DNA of 23,061 bases, taken from contig NW_003149239.1 of the NCBI RefSeq assembly GCF_000003605.2, forward strand, positions 1-23,061. Direction: 5' to 3'. This DNA is from Saccoglossus kowalevskii. Lineage: Eukaryota > Hemichordata > Enteropneusta > Harrimaniidae. A program made the translations under genes and the position numbers. Positions within the stretch are counted from its first letter, which is position 1. Each line of letters starts with the position of its first letter. Below the pieces are notes generated by a model. The model was not told the origin of the DNA, did no database searches, and saw nothing but the letters and a program-made list of their open reading frames with translations. Positions 10,044-20,030 of the stretch are shown piece by piece.

Positions 10044-10201
10044 CAGGGCCTAGTGGACGACAGTTTGTGTTTGACCAGGCTAATGGATGCCAGTTGTGTT
10101 TACCAGGCATAATGGATGCCAGTTTCTGTTTGAAAGGGCTAATGGATGCCAGTTTGTGTTTGACCAGGCTAGTGGACGACAGTTTGTGTTTGACCAGGCT
10201 A
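9988..10201 (+). repeat. Cluster 2 of shortened (30 bp) monomers
   Basis: There are seven single-base losses and one gain in about 210 bp: GCATATGG (9988), CCAGGGCC (+1, 10044), CAGGCTAA (10076), CAGTTGTG (10091), GTTTACC (10098), AGGGCTAA (10135), CAGGCTAG (10165) and CAGGCTAA (10195). With units of 30 bp the reading frame stays constant, which is why one frame is open here from a GTG at 10067 to 10264. Translation is a decapeptide-like echo (MDASLCLTRL) and not a plausible protein. Confidence 0.85.
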
Positions 10202-10204
10202 ATG

Positions 10205-10504
10205 GATGCCAGTTTGTGTTTGACCAGGCCTAGTGGACGACAGTTTGTGTTTGACCAGGCCTAATGGATGCCAGTTTGTGTTTGACCAGGCCTAATGGAT
10301 GCCAGTTTGTGTTTGACCAGGCCTAATGGATGCCATTTTGTGTTTGACCAGGCCTAATGGATGCCAGTTTCTGTTTGACCGGGCCTAATGGATGCCAGTT
10401 TGTGTTTGACCAGGCCTAATGGATGCCAGTTTGTGTTTGACCGGGCCTAATGGATGCCAGTTTGTGTTTGACCGGGTCTAGTGGACGCCAGTTTGTGTTT
10501 GACC
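10205..10504 (+). repeat. Intact 31-bp monomers after indel cluster 2
   Basis: About ten regular monomers. Their order (TAG/GACGAC, plain, plain, CATTTT, TTTCTG, ACCGGG and a GGGTCTAGTGGACGCC unit) repeats the order found in block C at about 2730-3000 and 6200-6450. I see no gene or other signal. Confidence 0.75.
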
Positions 10505-11978
10505 AGGCCTAATGGATGCCAGTTTGTGTTTGACCGGGCCTAGTGGATGCCAGTTTGCGTTTGACCAGGCCTAATGGATGCCATTTTGTGTTTGACCAGG
10601 CCTAATGGATGCCAGTTTGTGTTTGACCGGGCCTAGTGGACGACAGTTTGTGTTTGACCAGGCCTAATGGATGCCAGTTTCTGTTTGACCGGGCCTAGTG
10701 GATGAAAGTTTGTGTTTGACCAGGCCTAATGGATGCCAGTTTTTGTTTGATTGGGTCTAGTGGACGCCAGTTTGTGTTTGACCGGGCCTAATGGATGCCA
10801 GTTTGTGTTTGACCGGGCCTAATGGATGCCAGTTTATGTTTGACCAGGCCTAATGGATGCCAGTTTGTGTTTGACCGGGCCTAGTGGATGCCAGTTTGTG
10901 TTTGACCGGGCCTAATGGATGCCATTTTGTGTTTGACCAGGCCTAATGGATGCCAGTTTGTGTTTGACCGGGCCTAGTGGACGACAGTTTGTGTTTGACC
11001 AGGCCTAATGGACGCCAGTTTCTGTTTGACTGGGCCTAGTGGACGACAGTTTGTGTTTGACCAGGACTAATGGATGCCTGTTTTTGTTTGACCAGGTCTA
11101 GTGGACGCCAGTTTGTGTTTGAGCAGGCTAATGGATGCCAGTTTGTGTTTGACCAGGCCTAATGGATGCCAGTTTGTGTTTGACCAGGCCTAATGGATGC
11201 CATTTTGTGTTTGACCAGGCCTAATGGATGCCAGTTTGTGTTTGACCGGGCCTAATGGATACCAGTTTCTGTTTGACCGGGCCTAATGGATGCCAGTTTG
11301 TGTTTGACCAGGCCTTATGGATGCCAGTTTGTGTTTGACCAGGCCTAATGGATGCCAGTTTGTGTTTGACCAGGCATAATGGATGCCAGTTTCTGTTTGA
11401 AAGGGCCTAATGGATGCCAGTTTGTGTTTGACCGGGCCTAGTGGACGACAGTTTGTGTTTGACCAGGCCTAATGGATGCTAGTTTGTGTTTGACCAGGCC
11501 TAATGGATGCCAGTTTGTGTTTGACCGGGCCTAATGGATGCCAGTTTGTGTTTGACCAGGCCTAATGGATGCCAGTTTGTGTTTGACCAGGCCTAATGGA
11601 TGCTAGATTCTGTTTGACCGGGCCAAATGGATGCCAGTTTGTGTTTGACTGGGCCTAATGGATGCCAGTTTGTGTTTGACCAGGTCTAATGGATGCCAGT
11701 TTCTGTTTGATTGAGATTAATGGATGCCAGTTTCTGTTTGACCGGGCCTAGTGAACGACAGTTTGTGTTTGACCAGGCCTAATGGATGCCAGTTTGTGTT
11801 TGACCGGGCCTAATGGATGCCACTTTGTGTTTGACCAGGCCTAATGGATGCCAGTTTGTGTCTGACCGGGCCTAGTGGACGACAGTTTGTGTTTGACCAG
11901 GCCTAATGGATGCCAGTTTGTGTTTGACCAGGCCTAGTGGACGACAGTTTGTGTTTGACCAGGCCTAATGGATGCCAG
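10505..11978 (+). repeat. Duplicated segment E copy 1 (about 1.47 kb)
   Basis: This segment matches 15310-16782 almost base for base. Shared rare variants include GATGAAAG (10701/15504), CAGTTTATG (about 10831/15635), GGACGCCAGTTTCTG (about 11010/15813), CAGGACTAATGG with CCTGTTTTTG (about 11064/15867), CAGGCCTTATGG (about 11311/16111), TGCTAGATTCTG (11601/16405), the very divergent GATTGAGATTAATGG (about 11709/16512) and TAGTGAACGAC (about 11750/16554). The offset is 4803 before, and 4804 after, a C lost in copy 1 at GAGCAGGCTAATGG (near 11126). Homology stops where copy 1 has CAGTTT and copy 2 has CATTTT. Confidence 0.88.
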
Positions 11979-12060
11979 TTTGTGTTTGACCAGGCCTAAT
12001 GGATGCCAGTTTGTGTTTGACCAGGCCTAATGGATGCCATTTTCTGTTTGACCAGGCCTA
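11979..12060 (+). repeat. Short monomer run between segments
   Basis: These are between two and three plain monomers linking segment E copy 1 to the block C-like segment. One has an unusual CATTTTCTG (positions 17 and 21 both changed, near 12037). Confidence 0.75.
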
Positions 12061-12600
12061 ATGGATGCCAGTTTGTGTTTGACCAGGCCTAGTGGACGAC
12101 AGTTTGTGTTTGACCAGGCCTAATGGATGCCAGTTTGTGTTTGACCAGGCCTAATGGATGCCATTTTGTGTTTGACCAGGCCTAATGGATGCCAGTTTCT
12201 GTTTGACCGGGCCTAATGGATGCCAGTTTGTGTTTGACCAGGCCTAATGGATGCCAGTTTGTGTTTGACCGGGCCTAATGGATGCCAGTTTGTGTTTGAC
12301 CGGGTCTAGTGGACGCCAGTTTGTGTTTGACCAGGCCTAATGGATGCCAGTTTGTGTTTGACCGGGCCTAGTGGATGCCAGTTTGCGTTTGACCAGGCCT
12401 AATGGATGCCATTTTGTGTTTGACCAGGCCTAATGGATGCCAGTTTGTGTTTGACCGGGCATAGTGGACGACAGTTTGTGTTTGACCATGCCTAATGGAT
12501 GCCAGTTTCTGTTTGACCGGGCCTAGTGGATGAAAGTTTGTGTTTGACCAGGCCTAATGGATGCCAGTTTTTGTTTGATTGGGTCTAGTGGACGCCAGTT
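12061..12600 (+). repeat. Block C copy 3 (partial)
   Basis: It matches 6187-6726 at an offset of 5874, including GACCATGCC (12484), GATGAAAG (12529) and TTTTTGTTTGATTGGGTC. It has GGGCATAGTGG (near 12459) where the other copies have GGGCCTAGTGG. Relative to block C copy 1 the offset is 9315, which is 301 units less the 16 bases missing in the intervening indel events. Confidence 0.82.
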
Positions 12601-12874
12601 TGTGTTTGACCAGGCCTAATGGATGCCAGTTTGTGTTTGACCAGGCCTAATGGATGCCATTTTGTGTTTGACCAGGCCTAATGGATGCCAGTTTGTGTTT
12701 GACCGGGCCTAATGGATGCCAGTTTCTGTTTGACCGGGCCTAATGGATGCCAGTTTGTGTTTGACCAGGCCTAATGGATGCCATTTTGTGTTTGACCAGG
12801 CCTAATGGATGCCAGTTTGTGTTTGACCGGGCCTAATGGATGCCAGTTTCTGTTTGACCGGGCCTAATGGATGC
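12601..12874 (+). repeat. Plain monomers before segment F copy 1
   Basis: About nine common monomers whose order resembles 3290-3480 (plain, CATTTT, ACCGGG, TTTCTG). No indels. I see no gene or other signal. Confidence 0.75.
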
Positions 12875-14918
12875 CAGTTTGTGTTTGACCAGGCCTAATG
12901 GATGCTAGTTTGTGTTTGACCAGGCCTAATGGATGCCAGTTTGTGTTTGACCGGGCCTAATGGATGCCAGTTTGTGTTTGACCAGGCATAATGGATGCCA
13001 GTTTCTGTTTGAAAGGGCCTAATGGATGCCAGTTTGTGTTTGACCGGGCCTAGTGGACGACAGTTTGTGTTTGACCAGGCCTAATGGATGCCAGTTTGTG
13101 TTTGACCAGGCCTAATGGATGCCAGTTTGTGTTTGCCCAGGCCTAATGGATGCCATTTTGTGTTTAACCAGGCCTAGTGGATGTTAGTTTGTGTTTGACC
13201 ACGCCTAATGGATGCAGGTTTGCGTTTGACCAGGCCTAATGGATGCCAGTTTGTGTTTGACCAGGCCTAATGGATGCCAGTTTGTGTTTGACCAGACCAA
13301 ATGGATGCCAGTTTGTGTTTGACCGGGCCTAGTGGATGTTAGTTTGTGTTTGACCAGGCCTAATGGATGCAGGTTTGCGTTTGACCAGGCCTAATGGATG
13401 CCAGTTTGTGTTTGACCAGGCCTAATGGATGCTAGATTCTGTTTGACCGGGCCAAATGGATGCCAGTTTGTGTTTGACTGGGCCTAATGGATGCCACTTT
13501 GTGTTTGACCAGTCCTAATGGATGCCAGTTTGTGTCTGACCGGGCCTAGTGGACGACAGTTTGTGTTTGACCAGGCCTAATGGATGCCAGTTTGTGTTTG
13601 ACCAGGCCTAGTGGACGACAGTTTGTGTTTGACCAGGCCTAATGGATGCCATTTTGTGTTTGACCGGGTCTAGTAAATGCCAGTTTCTGTTTGACCGGGC
13701 CTAGTGGATGCCAGTTTGTGTTTGACTGAGCCTAGTGGACGACAGTTTGTGTTTGACCAGGCCTAATGGATGACAGTTTGTGTTTGACCGGGCCTAATGG
13801 ATGCCAGTTTGTGTTTGACCAGGCCTAATGGATGCCAGTTTGTGTTTGACCGGGCCTAATGGATGCCAGTTTGTGTTTGACCAGGCATAATGGATGCCAG
13901 TTTCTGTTTGAAAGGGCCTAATGGATGCCAGTTTGTGTTTGACCAGGCCTAGTGGACGACAGTTTGTGTTTGACCAGGCCTAATGGATGCCAGTATGTGT
14001 TTGACCAGGCCTAATGGATGCCAGTTTTTGTTTGACCAGGCCTAATGGATGCCATTTTGTGTTTGACCAGGCCTAATGGATGCCAGTTTCTGTTTGACCG
14101 GGCCTAATGGATGCCAGTTTCTGTTTGACCAGGCCTAATGGATGCCAGTTTGTGTTTGACCGGGCCTAATGGATGCCAGTTTGTGTTTGATCGGGTCTAG
14201 TGGACGCCAGTTTGTGTTTGACCAGGCCTAATGGATGCCAGTTTGTGTTTGACCGGGCCTAGTGGATGCCAGTTTGCGTTTGACCAGGCCTAATGGATGC
14301 CATTTTGTGTTTGACCAGGCCTAATGGATGCCAGTTTGTGTTTGACCGGGTCTAGTGGACGCCAGTTTGTGTTTGACCAGGCCTAATGGATGCCAGTTTG
14401 TGTTTGACCGGGCCTAGTGGATGCCAGTTTGCGTTTGACCAGGCCTAATGGATGCCATTTGTGTTTGACCAGGCCTAATGGATGCCAGTTTGTGTTTGAC
14501 CGGGCCTAGTGGACGACAGTTTGTGTTAGACCAGGCCTAATGGATGCCAGTTTCTGTTTGACCGGGCCTAGTGGATGAAAGTTTGTGTTTGACCAGGCCT
14601 AATGGATGCCAGTTTTTGTTTGATTGGGTCTAGTGGACGCCAGTTTGTGTTTGACCGGGCCTAATGGATGCCAGTTTGTGTTTGACCGGGCCTAATGGAT
14701 GCCAGTTTGTGTTTGACCAGGCCTAATGGATGCCAGTTTGTGTTTGACCGGGCCTAGTGGATGCCAGTTTGTGTTTGACCGGGCCTAATGGATGCCATTT
14801 TGTGTTTGACCAGGCCTAATGGATGCCAGTTTGTGTTTGACCGGGCCTAGTGGACGACAGTTTGTGTTTGACCAGGCCTAATGGATGCCAGTTTCTGTTT
14901 GACTGGGCCTAGTGGACG
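12875..14918 (+). repeat. Duplicated segment F copy 1 (2,044 bp)
   Basis: It matches 17987-20030 over 2,044 bp at a constant offset of 5112. Shared rare features are TTTGCCC (about 13133), TTTAACC then GGATGTTAG (about 13182), GACCACGCC with GCAGGTTTGCG (about 13198-13223), GACCAGACCAAATGG (about 13290), TGCTAGATTCTG (13430), GTGTCTGACC (about 13534), GTCTAGTAAATG (13668), GATGAAAG (14574) and CATTTGTG lacking one T (about 14457). Among the differences noticed are ACCAGTCC (about 13508), CAGTATG (13995) and GTGTTAGACC (about 14524), present in this copy only. Confidence 0.9.
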
Positions 14919-15309
14919 CCAGTTTGTGTTTGAGCAGGCCTAATAGATGCCAGTTTGTGTTTGACCAGGCCTAATGGATGCCAGTTTGTGTTTGACCAGG
15001 CCTAATGGATGCCATTTTGTGTTTGACCAGGCCTAATGGATGCCAGTTTGTGTTTGACCGGGCCTAATGGATGCCATTTTGTGTTTGACCAGGCCTAATG
15101 GATGCCAGTTTGTGTTTGACCGGGCCTAGTGGACGACAGTTTGTGTTTGACCAGGCCTAATGGATGCCAGTTTCTGTTTGACTGGACCTAGTGGACGACA
15201 GTTTGTGTTTGACCAGGCCTAATGGATGCCAGTTTTTGTTTGACCAGGTCTAGTGGACGCCAGTTTGTGTTTGAGCAGGCCTAATAGATGCCAGTTTGTG
15301 TTTGAGCAG
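14919..15309 (+). repeat. Monomers between segments F and E copy 2
   Basis: About twelve and a half monomers starting abruptly where segment F ends, with GACGCC and a GAGCAGGCCTAATAGATG unit. They repeat part of the order found at about 4141-4330 (GACGAC, TTTCTG, TTTTTGTTTGACCAGGTC, GAGCAGG). A GACTGGACC unit near 15180 is unusual. No indels. I see no gene or other signal. Confidence 0.75.
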
Positions 15310-16782
15310 GCCTAATGGATGCCAGTTTGTGTTTGACCGGGCCTAGTGGATGCCAGTTTGCGTTTGACCAGGCCTAATGGATGCCATTTTGTGTTTGACC
15401 AGGCCTAATGGATGCCAGTTTGTGTTTGACCGGGCCTAGTGGACGACAGTTTGTGTTTGACCAGGCCTAATGGATGCCAGTTTCTGTTTGACCGGGCCTA
15501 GTGGATGAAAGTTTGTGTTTGACCAGGCCTAATGGATGCCAGTTTTTGTTTGATTGGGTCTAGTGGACGCCAGTTTGTGTTTGACCGGGCCTAATGGATG
15601 CCAGTTTGTGTTTGACCGGGCCTAATGGATGCCAGTTTATGTTTGACCAGGCCTAATGGATGCCAGTTTGTGTTTGACCGGGCCTAGTGGATGCCAGTTT
15701 GTGTTTGACCGGGCCTAATGGATGCCATTTTGTGTTTGACCAGGCCTAATGGATGCCAGTTTGTGTTTGACCGGGCCTAGTGGACGACAGTTTGTGTTTG
15801 ACCAGGCCTAATGGACGCCAGTTTCTGTTTGACTGGGCCTAGTGGACGACAGTTTGTGTTTGACCAGGACTAATGGATGCCTGTTTTTGTTTGACCAGGT
15901 CTAGTGGACGCCAGTTTGTGTTTGAGCAGGCCTAATGGATGCCAGTTTGTGTTTGACCAGGCCTAATGGATGCCAGTTTGTGTTTGACCAGGCCTAATGG
16001 ATGCCATTTTGTGTTTGACCAGGCCTAATGGATGCCAGTTTGTGTTTGACCGGGCCTAATGGATACCAGTTTCTGTTTGACCGGGCCTAATGGATGCCAG
16101 TTTGTGTTTGACCAGGCCTTATGGATGCCAGTTTGTGTTTGACCAGGCCTAATGGATGCCAGTTTGTGTTTGACCAGGCATAATGGATGCCAGTTTCTGT
16201 TTGAAAGGGCCTAATGGATGCCAGTTTGTGTTTGACCGGGCCTAGTGGACGACAGTTTGTGTTTGACCAGGCCTAATGGATGCTAGTTTGTGTTTGACCA
16301 GGCCTAATGGATGCCAGTTTGTGTTTGACCGGGCCTAATGGATGCCAGTTTGTGTTTGACCAGGCCTAATGGATGCCAGTTTGTGTTTGACCAGGCCTAA
16401 TGGATGCTAGATTCTGTTTGACCGGGCCAAATGGATGCCAGTTTGTGTTTGACTGGGCCTAATGGATGCCAGTTTGTGTTTGACCAGGTCTAATGGATGC
16501 CAGTTTCTGTTTCATTGAGATTAATGGATGCCAGTTTCTGTTTGACCGGGCCTAGTGAACGACAGTTTGTGTTTGACCAGGCCTAATGGATGCCAGTTTG
16601 TGTTTGACCGGGCCTAATGGATGCCACTTTGTGTTTGACCAGGCCTAATGGATGCCAGTTTGTGTCTGACCGGGCCTAGTGGACGACAGTTTGTGTTTGA
16701 CCAGGCCTAATGGATGCCAGTTTGTGTTTGACCAGGCCTAGTGGACGACAGTTTGTGTTTGACCAGGCCTAATGGATGCCAT
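15310..16782 (+). repeat. Duplicated segment E copy 2
   Basis: This is the downstream partner of 10505-11978. It keeps the GGCC that is reduced to GGC near 11126 in copy 1. The most divergent unit reads TTTCATTGAGATTAATGG here (about 16509) and TTTGATTGAGATT in copy 1. After 16782 it passes into a GTCTAGTAAATG module (16798) instead of the plain monomers that follow copy 1. Confidence 0.88.
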
Positions 16783-17072
16783 TTTGTGTTTGACCGGGTC
16801 TAGTAAATGCCAGTTTCTGTTTGACCGGGCCTAGTGGATGCCAGTTTGTGTTTGACTGAGCCTAGTGGACGACAGTTTGTGTTTGACCAGGCCTAATGGA
16901 TGACAGTTTGTGTTTGACTGGGCCTAATGGATGCCAGTTTGTGTTTGACCAGGCCTAATGGATGCCAGTTTGTGTTTGACCGGGCCTAATGGATGCCAGT
17001 TTGTGTTTTACCAGGCATAATGGATGCCAGTTTCTGTTTGAAAGGGCCTAATGGATGCCAGTTTGTGTTTGA
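16783..17072 (+). repeat. GTCTAGTAAATG module paralogous to 9717-10043
   Basis: It has GTCTAG at 16798, GACTGGGCC near 16915 and the rare GTGTTTTACC near 17005, all shared with the module at 9717-10043. It is joined directly to block D copy 3, whereas in the earlier region the related block D copy lies before this module and not after it. Confidence 0.8.
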
Positions 17073-17664
17073 CCGGGCCGAGTGGATGCCAGTTTGCGTT
17101 TGACCAGGCCTAATGGATGCCATTTTGTGTTTGACCAGGCCTAATGGATGCCAGTTTCTGTTTGACCGGGCCTAGTGGACGACAGTTTGTGTTTGACCAG
17201 GCCTAATGGATGCCAGTTTCTGTTTGACCGGGCCTAGTGGATGAAAGTTTGTGTTTGACCAGGCCTAATGGATGCCAGTTTTTGTTTGATTGGGTCTAGT
17301 GGACGCCAGTTTGTGTTTGACCGGGCCTAATGGATGCCAGTTTGTGTTTGACTGGGCCTAATGGATGCCAGTTTGTGTTTGACCAGGCCTAATGGATGCC
17401 AGTTTGTGTTTGACCGGGCTAGTGGATGGCAGTTTGTGTTTGACCGGGCTAATGGATGCCATTTTGTGTTTGACCAGGCATAATGGATGCCAGTTTGTGT
17501 TTGACCGGGCATAGTGGACGACAGTTTGTGTTTGACCAGGCCTAATGGATGCCAGTTTCTGTTTGACTGGGCCTAGTGGACGACAGTTTGTGTTTGACCA
17601 GGCCTAATGGATGCCAGTTTTTGTTTGTCCAGGTCTAGTGGACGCCAGTTTGTGTTTGAGCAGG
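17073..17664 (+). repeat. Block D copy 3
   Basis: It has the same order as 3640-4238 and 9119-9716: GCCGAGTGG, TTTGCG, CATTTT, TTTCTG, GACGAC, GATGAAAG (17240), TTTTTGTTTGATTGGGTC, GACTGGG, GACGAC, TTTTTG and GAGCAGG. Near 17617 the TTTTTG unit reads TTTGTCCAGG. Two CATAATGG/CATAGTGG units (near 17480 and 17510) have replaced CCTAATGG/CCTAGTGG. Confidence 0.8.
17411..17451 (+). repeat. Two shortened (30 bp) monomers
   Basis: Two GGGCT sequences (near 17416 and 17446) lack one C of GGCC. With the nearby CAT variants these make one reverse-strand frame open from 17512 down to 17327. The two losses fully explain the -2 in the distance between the GTCTAGTAAATG markers at 16798 and 18780 (64 units less 2). 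Confidence 0.85.
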
Positions 17665-17986
17665 CCTAATGGATGCCAGTTTGTGTTTGACCAGGCCTAA
17701 TGGATGCCAGTTTGTGTTTGACCAGGCCTAATGGATGCCATTTTGTGTTTGACCAGGCCTAATGGATGCCAGTTTGTGTTTGACCGGGCCTAATGGATGC
17801 CAGTTTCTGTTTGACCGGGCCTAATGGATGCCAGTTTGTGTTTGACCAGGCCTAATGGATGCCAGTTTGTGTTTGACCAGGCCTAATGGATGCCAGTTTG
17901 TGTTTGACCAGGCATAATAGATGCCAGTTTCTGTTTGAAAGGGCCTAATGGATGCCAGTTTGTGTTTGACCGGGCCTAGTGGACGA
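17665..17986 (+). repeat. Plain monomers before segment F copy 2
   Basis: About ten monomers (plain, CATTTT, TTTCTG, CATAATAGATG with TTTCTGTTTGAAAGGG, then TAG/GACGAC). The order resembles the 5' half of block B. No indels. I see no gene or other signal. Confidence 0.75.
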
Positions 17987-20030
17987 CAGTTTGTGTTTGA
18001 CCAGGCCTAATGGATGCTAGTTTGTGTTTGACCAGGCCTAATGGATGCCAGTTTGTGTTTGACCGGGCCTAATGGATGCCAGTTTGTGTTTGACCAGGCA
18101 TAATGGATGCCAGTTTCTGTTTGAAAGGGCCTAATGGATGCCAGTTTGTGTTTGACCGGGCCTAGTGGACGACAGTTTGTGTTTGACCAGGCCTAATGGA
18201 TGCCAGTTTGTGTTTGACCAGGCCTAATGGATGCCAGTTTGTGTTTGCCCAGGCCTAATGGATGCCATTTTGTGTTTAACCAGGCCTAGTGGATGTTAGT
18301 TTGTGTTTGACCACGCCTAATGGATGCAGGTTTGCGTTTGACCAGGCCTAATGTATGCCAGTTTGTGTTTGACCAGGCCTAATGGATGCCAGTTTGTGTT
18401 TGACCAGACCAAATGGATGCCAGTTTGTGTTTGACCGGGCCTAGTGGATGTTAGTTTGTGTTTGACCAGGCCTAATGGATGCAGGTTTGCGTTTGACCAG
18501 GCCTAATGGATGCCAGTTTGTGTTTGACCAGGCCTAATGGATGCTAGATTCTGTTTGACCGGGCCAAATGGATGCCAGTTTGTGTTTGACTGGGCCTAAT
18601 GGATGCCACTTTGTGTTTGACCAGGCCTAATGGATGCCAGTTTGTGTCTGACCGGGCCTAGTGGACGACAGTTTGTGTTTGACCAGGCCTAATGGATGCC
18701 AGTTTGTGTTTGACCAGGCCTAGTGGACGACAGTTTGTGTTTGACCAGGCCTAATGGATGCCATTTTGTGTTTGACCGGGTCTAGTAAATGCCAGTTTCT
18801 GTTTGACCGGGCCTAGTGGATGCCAGTTTGTGTTTGACTGAGCCTAGTGGACGACAGTTTGTGTTTGACCAGGCCTAATGGATGACAGTTTGTGTTTGAC
18901 CGGGCCTAATGGATGCCAGTTTGTGTTTGACCAGGCCTAATGGATGCCAGTTTGTGTTTGACCGGGCCTAATGGATGCCAGTTTGTGTTTGACCAGGCAT
19001 AATGGATGCCAGTTTCTGTTTGAAAGGGCCTAATGGATGCCAGTTTGTGTTTGACCAGGCCTAGTGGACGACAGTTTGTGTTTGACCAGGCCTAATGGAT
19101 GCCAGTTTGTGTTTGACCAGGCCTAATGGATGCCAGTTTTTGTTTGACCAGGCCTAATGGATGCCATTTTGTGTTTGACCAGGCCTAATGGATGCCAGTT
19201 TCTGTTTGACCGGGCCTAATGGATGCCAGTTTCTGTTTGACCAGGCCTAATGGATGCCAGTTTGTGTTTGACCGGGCCTAATGGATGCCAGTTTGTGTTT
19301 GATCGGGTCTAGTGGACGCCAGTTTGTGTTTGACCAGGCCTAATGGATGCCAGTTTGTGTTTGACCGGGCCTAGTGGATACCAGTTTGCATTTGACCAGG
19401 CCTAATGGATGCCATTTTGTGTTTGACCAGGCCTAATGGATGCCAGTTTGTGTTTGACCGGGTCTAGTGGACGCCAGTTTGTGTTTGACCAGGCCTAATG
19501 GATGCCAGTTTGTGTTTGACCGGGCCTAGTGGATGCCAGTTTGCGTTTGACCAGGCCTAATGGATGCCATTTGTGTTTGACCAGGCCTAATGGATGCCAG
19601 TTTGTGTTTGACCGGGCCTAGTGGACGACAGTTTGTGTTTGACCAGGCCTAATGGATGCCAGTTTCTGTTTGACCGGGCCTAGTGGATGAAAATTTGTGT
19701 TTGACCAGGCCTAATGGATGCCAGTTTTTGTTTGATTGGGTCTAGTGGACGCCAGTTTGTGTTTGACCGGGCCTAATGGATGCCAGTTTGTGTTTGACCG
19801 GGCCTAATGGATGCCAGTTTGTGTTTGACCAGGCCTAATGGATGCCAGTTTGTGTTTGACCGGGCCTAGTGGATGCCAGTTTGTGTTTGACCGGGCCTAA
19901 TGGATGCCATTTTGTGTTTGACCAGGCCTAATGGATGTCAGTTTGTGTTTGACCGGGCCTAGTGGACGACAGTTTGTGTTTGACCAGGCCTAATGGATGC
20001 CAGTTTCTGTTTGACTGGGCCTAGTGGACG
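17987..20030 (+). repeat. Duplicated segment F copy 2
   Basis: This is the downstream partner of 12875-14918. Differences specific to this copy include AATGTATGCC (about 18351), GGATACCAGTTTGCA (about 19377), GATGAAAA for GATGAAAG (19686) and GGATGTCAG (about 19934). The one-base loss in CATTTGTG (about 19568) is shared with copy 1, so that deletion predates the duplication and is not a random read error. Confidence 0.9.

Noticed and set aside
10067..10264. Forward open frame of 65 codons
   Set aside because: It opens with GTG, has no ATG start, and exists only because five consecutive units lost a base and became 30 bp. The translation is just repeated monomer, and paralogous copies have stops.
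17327..17512. Reverse open frame of 61 codons
   Set aside because: It depends on two C losses (near 17416 and 17446) and on a CAT variant that supplies the ATG. The peptide is an echo of the repeat, and no similar frame is open in paralogous copies.
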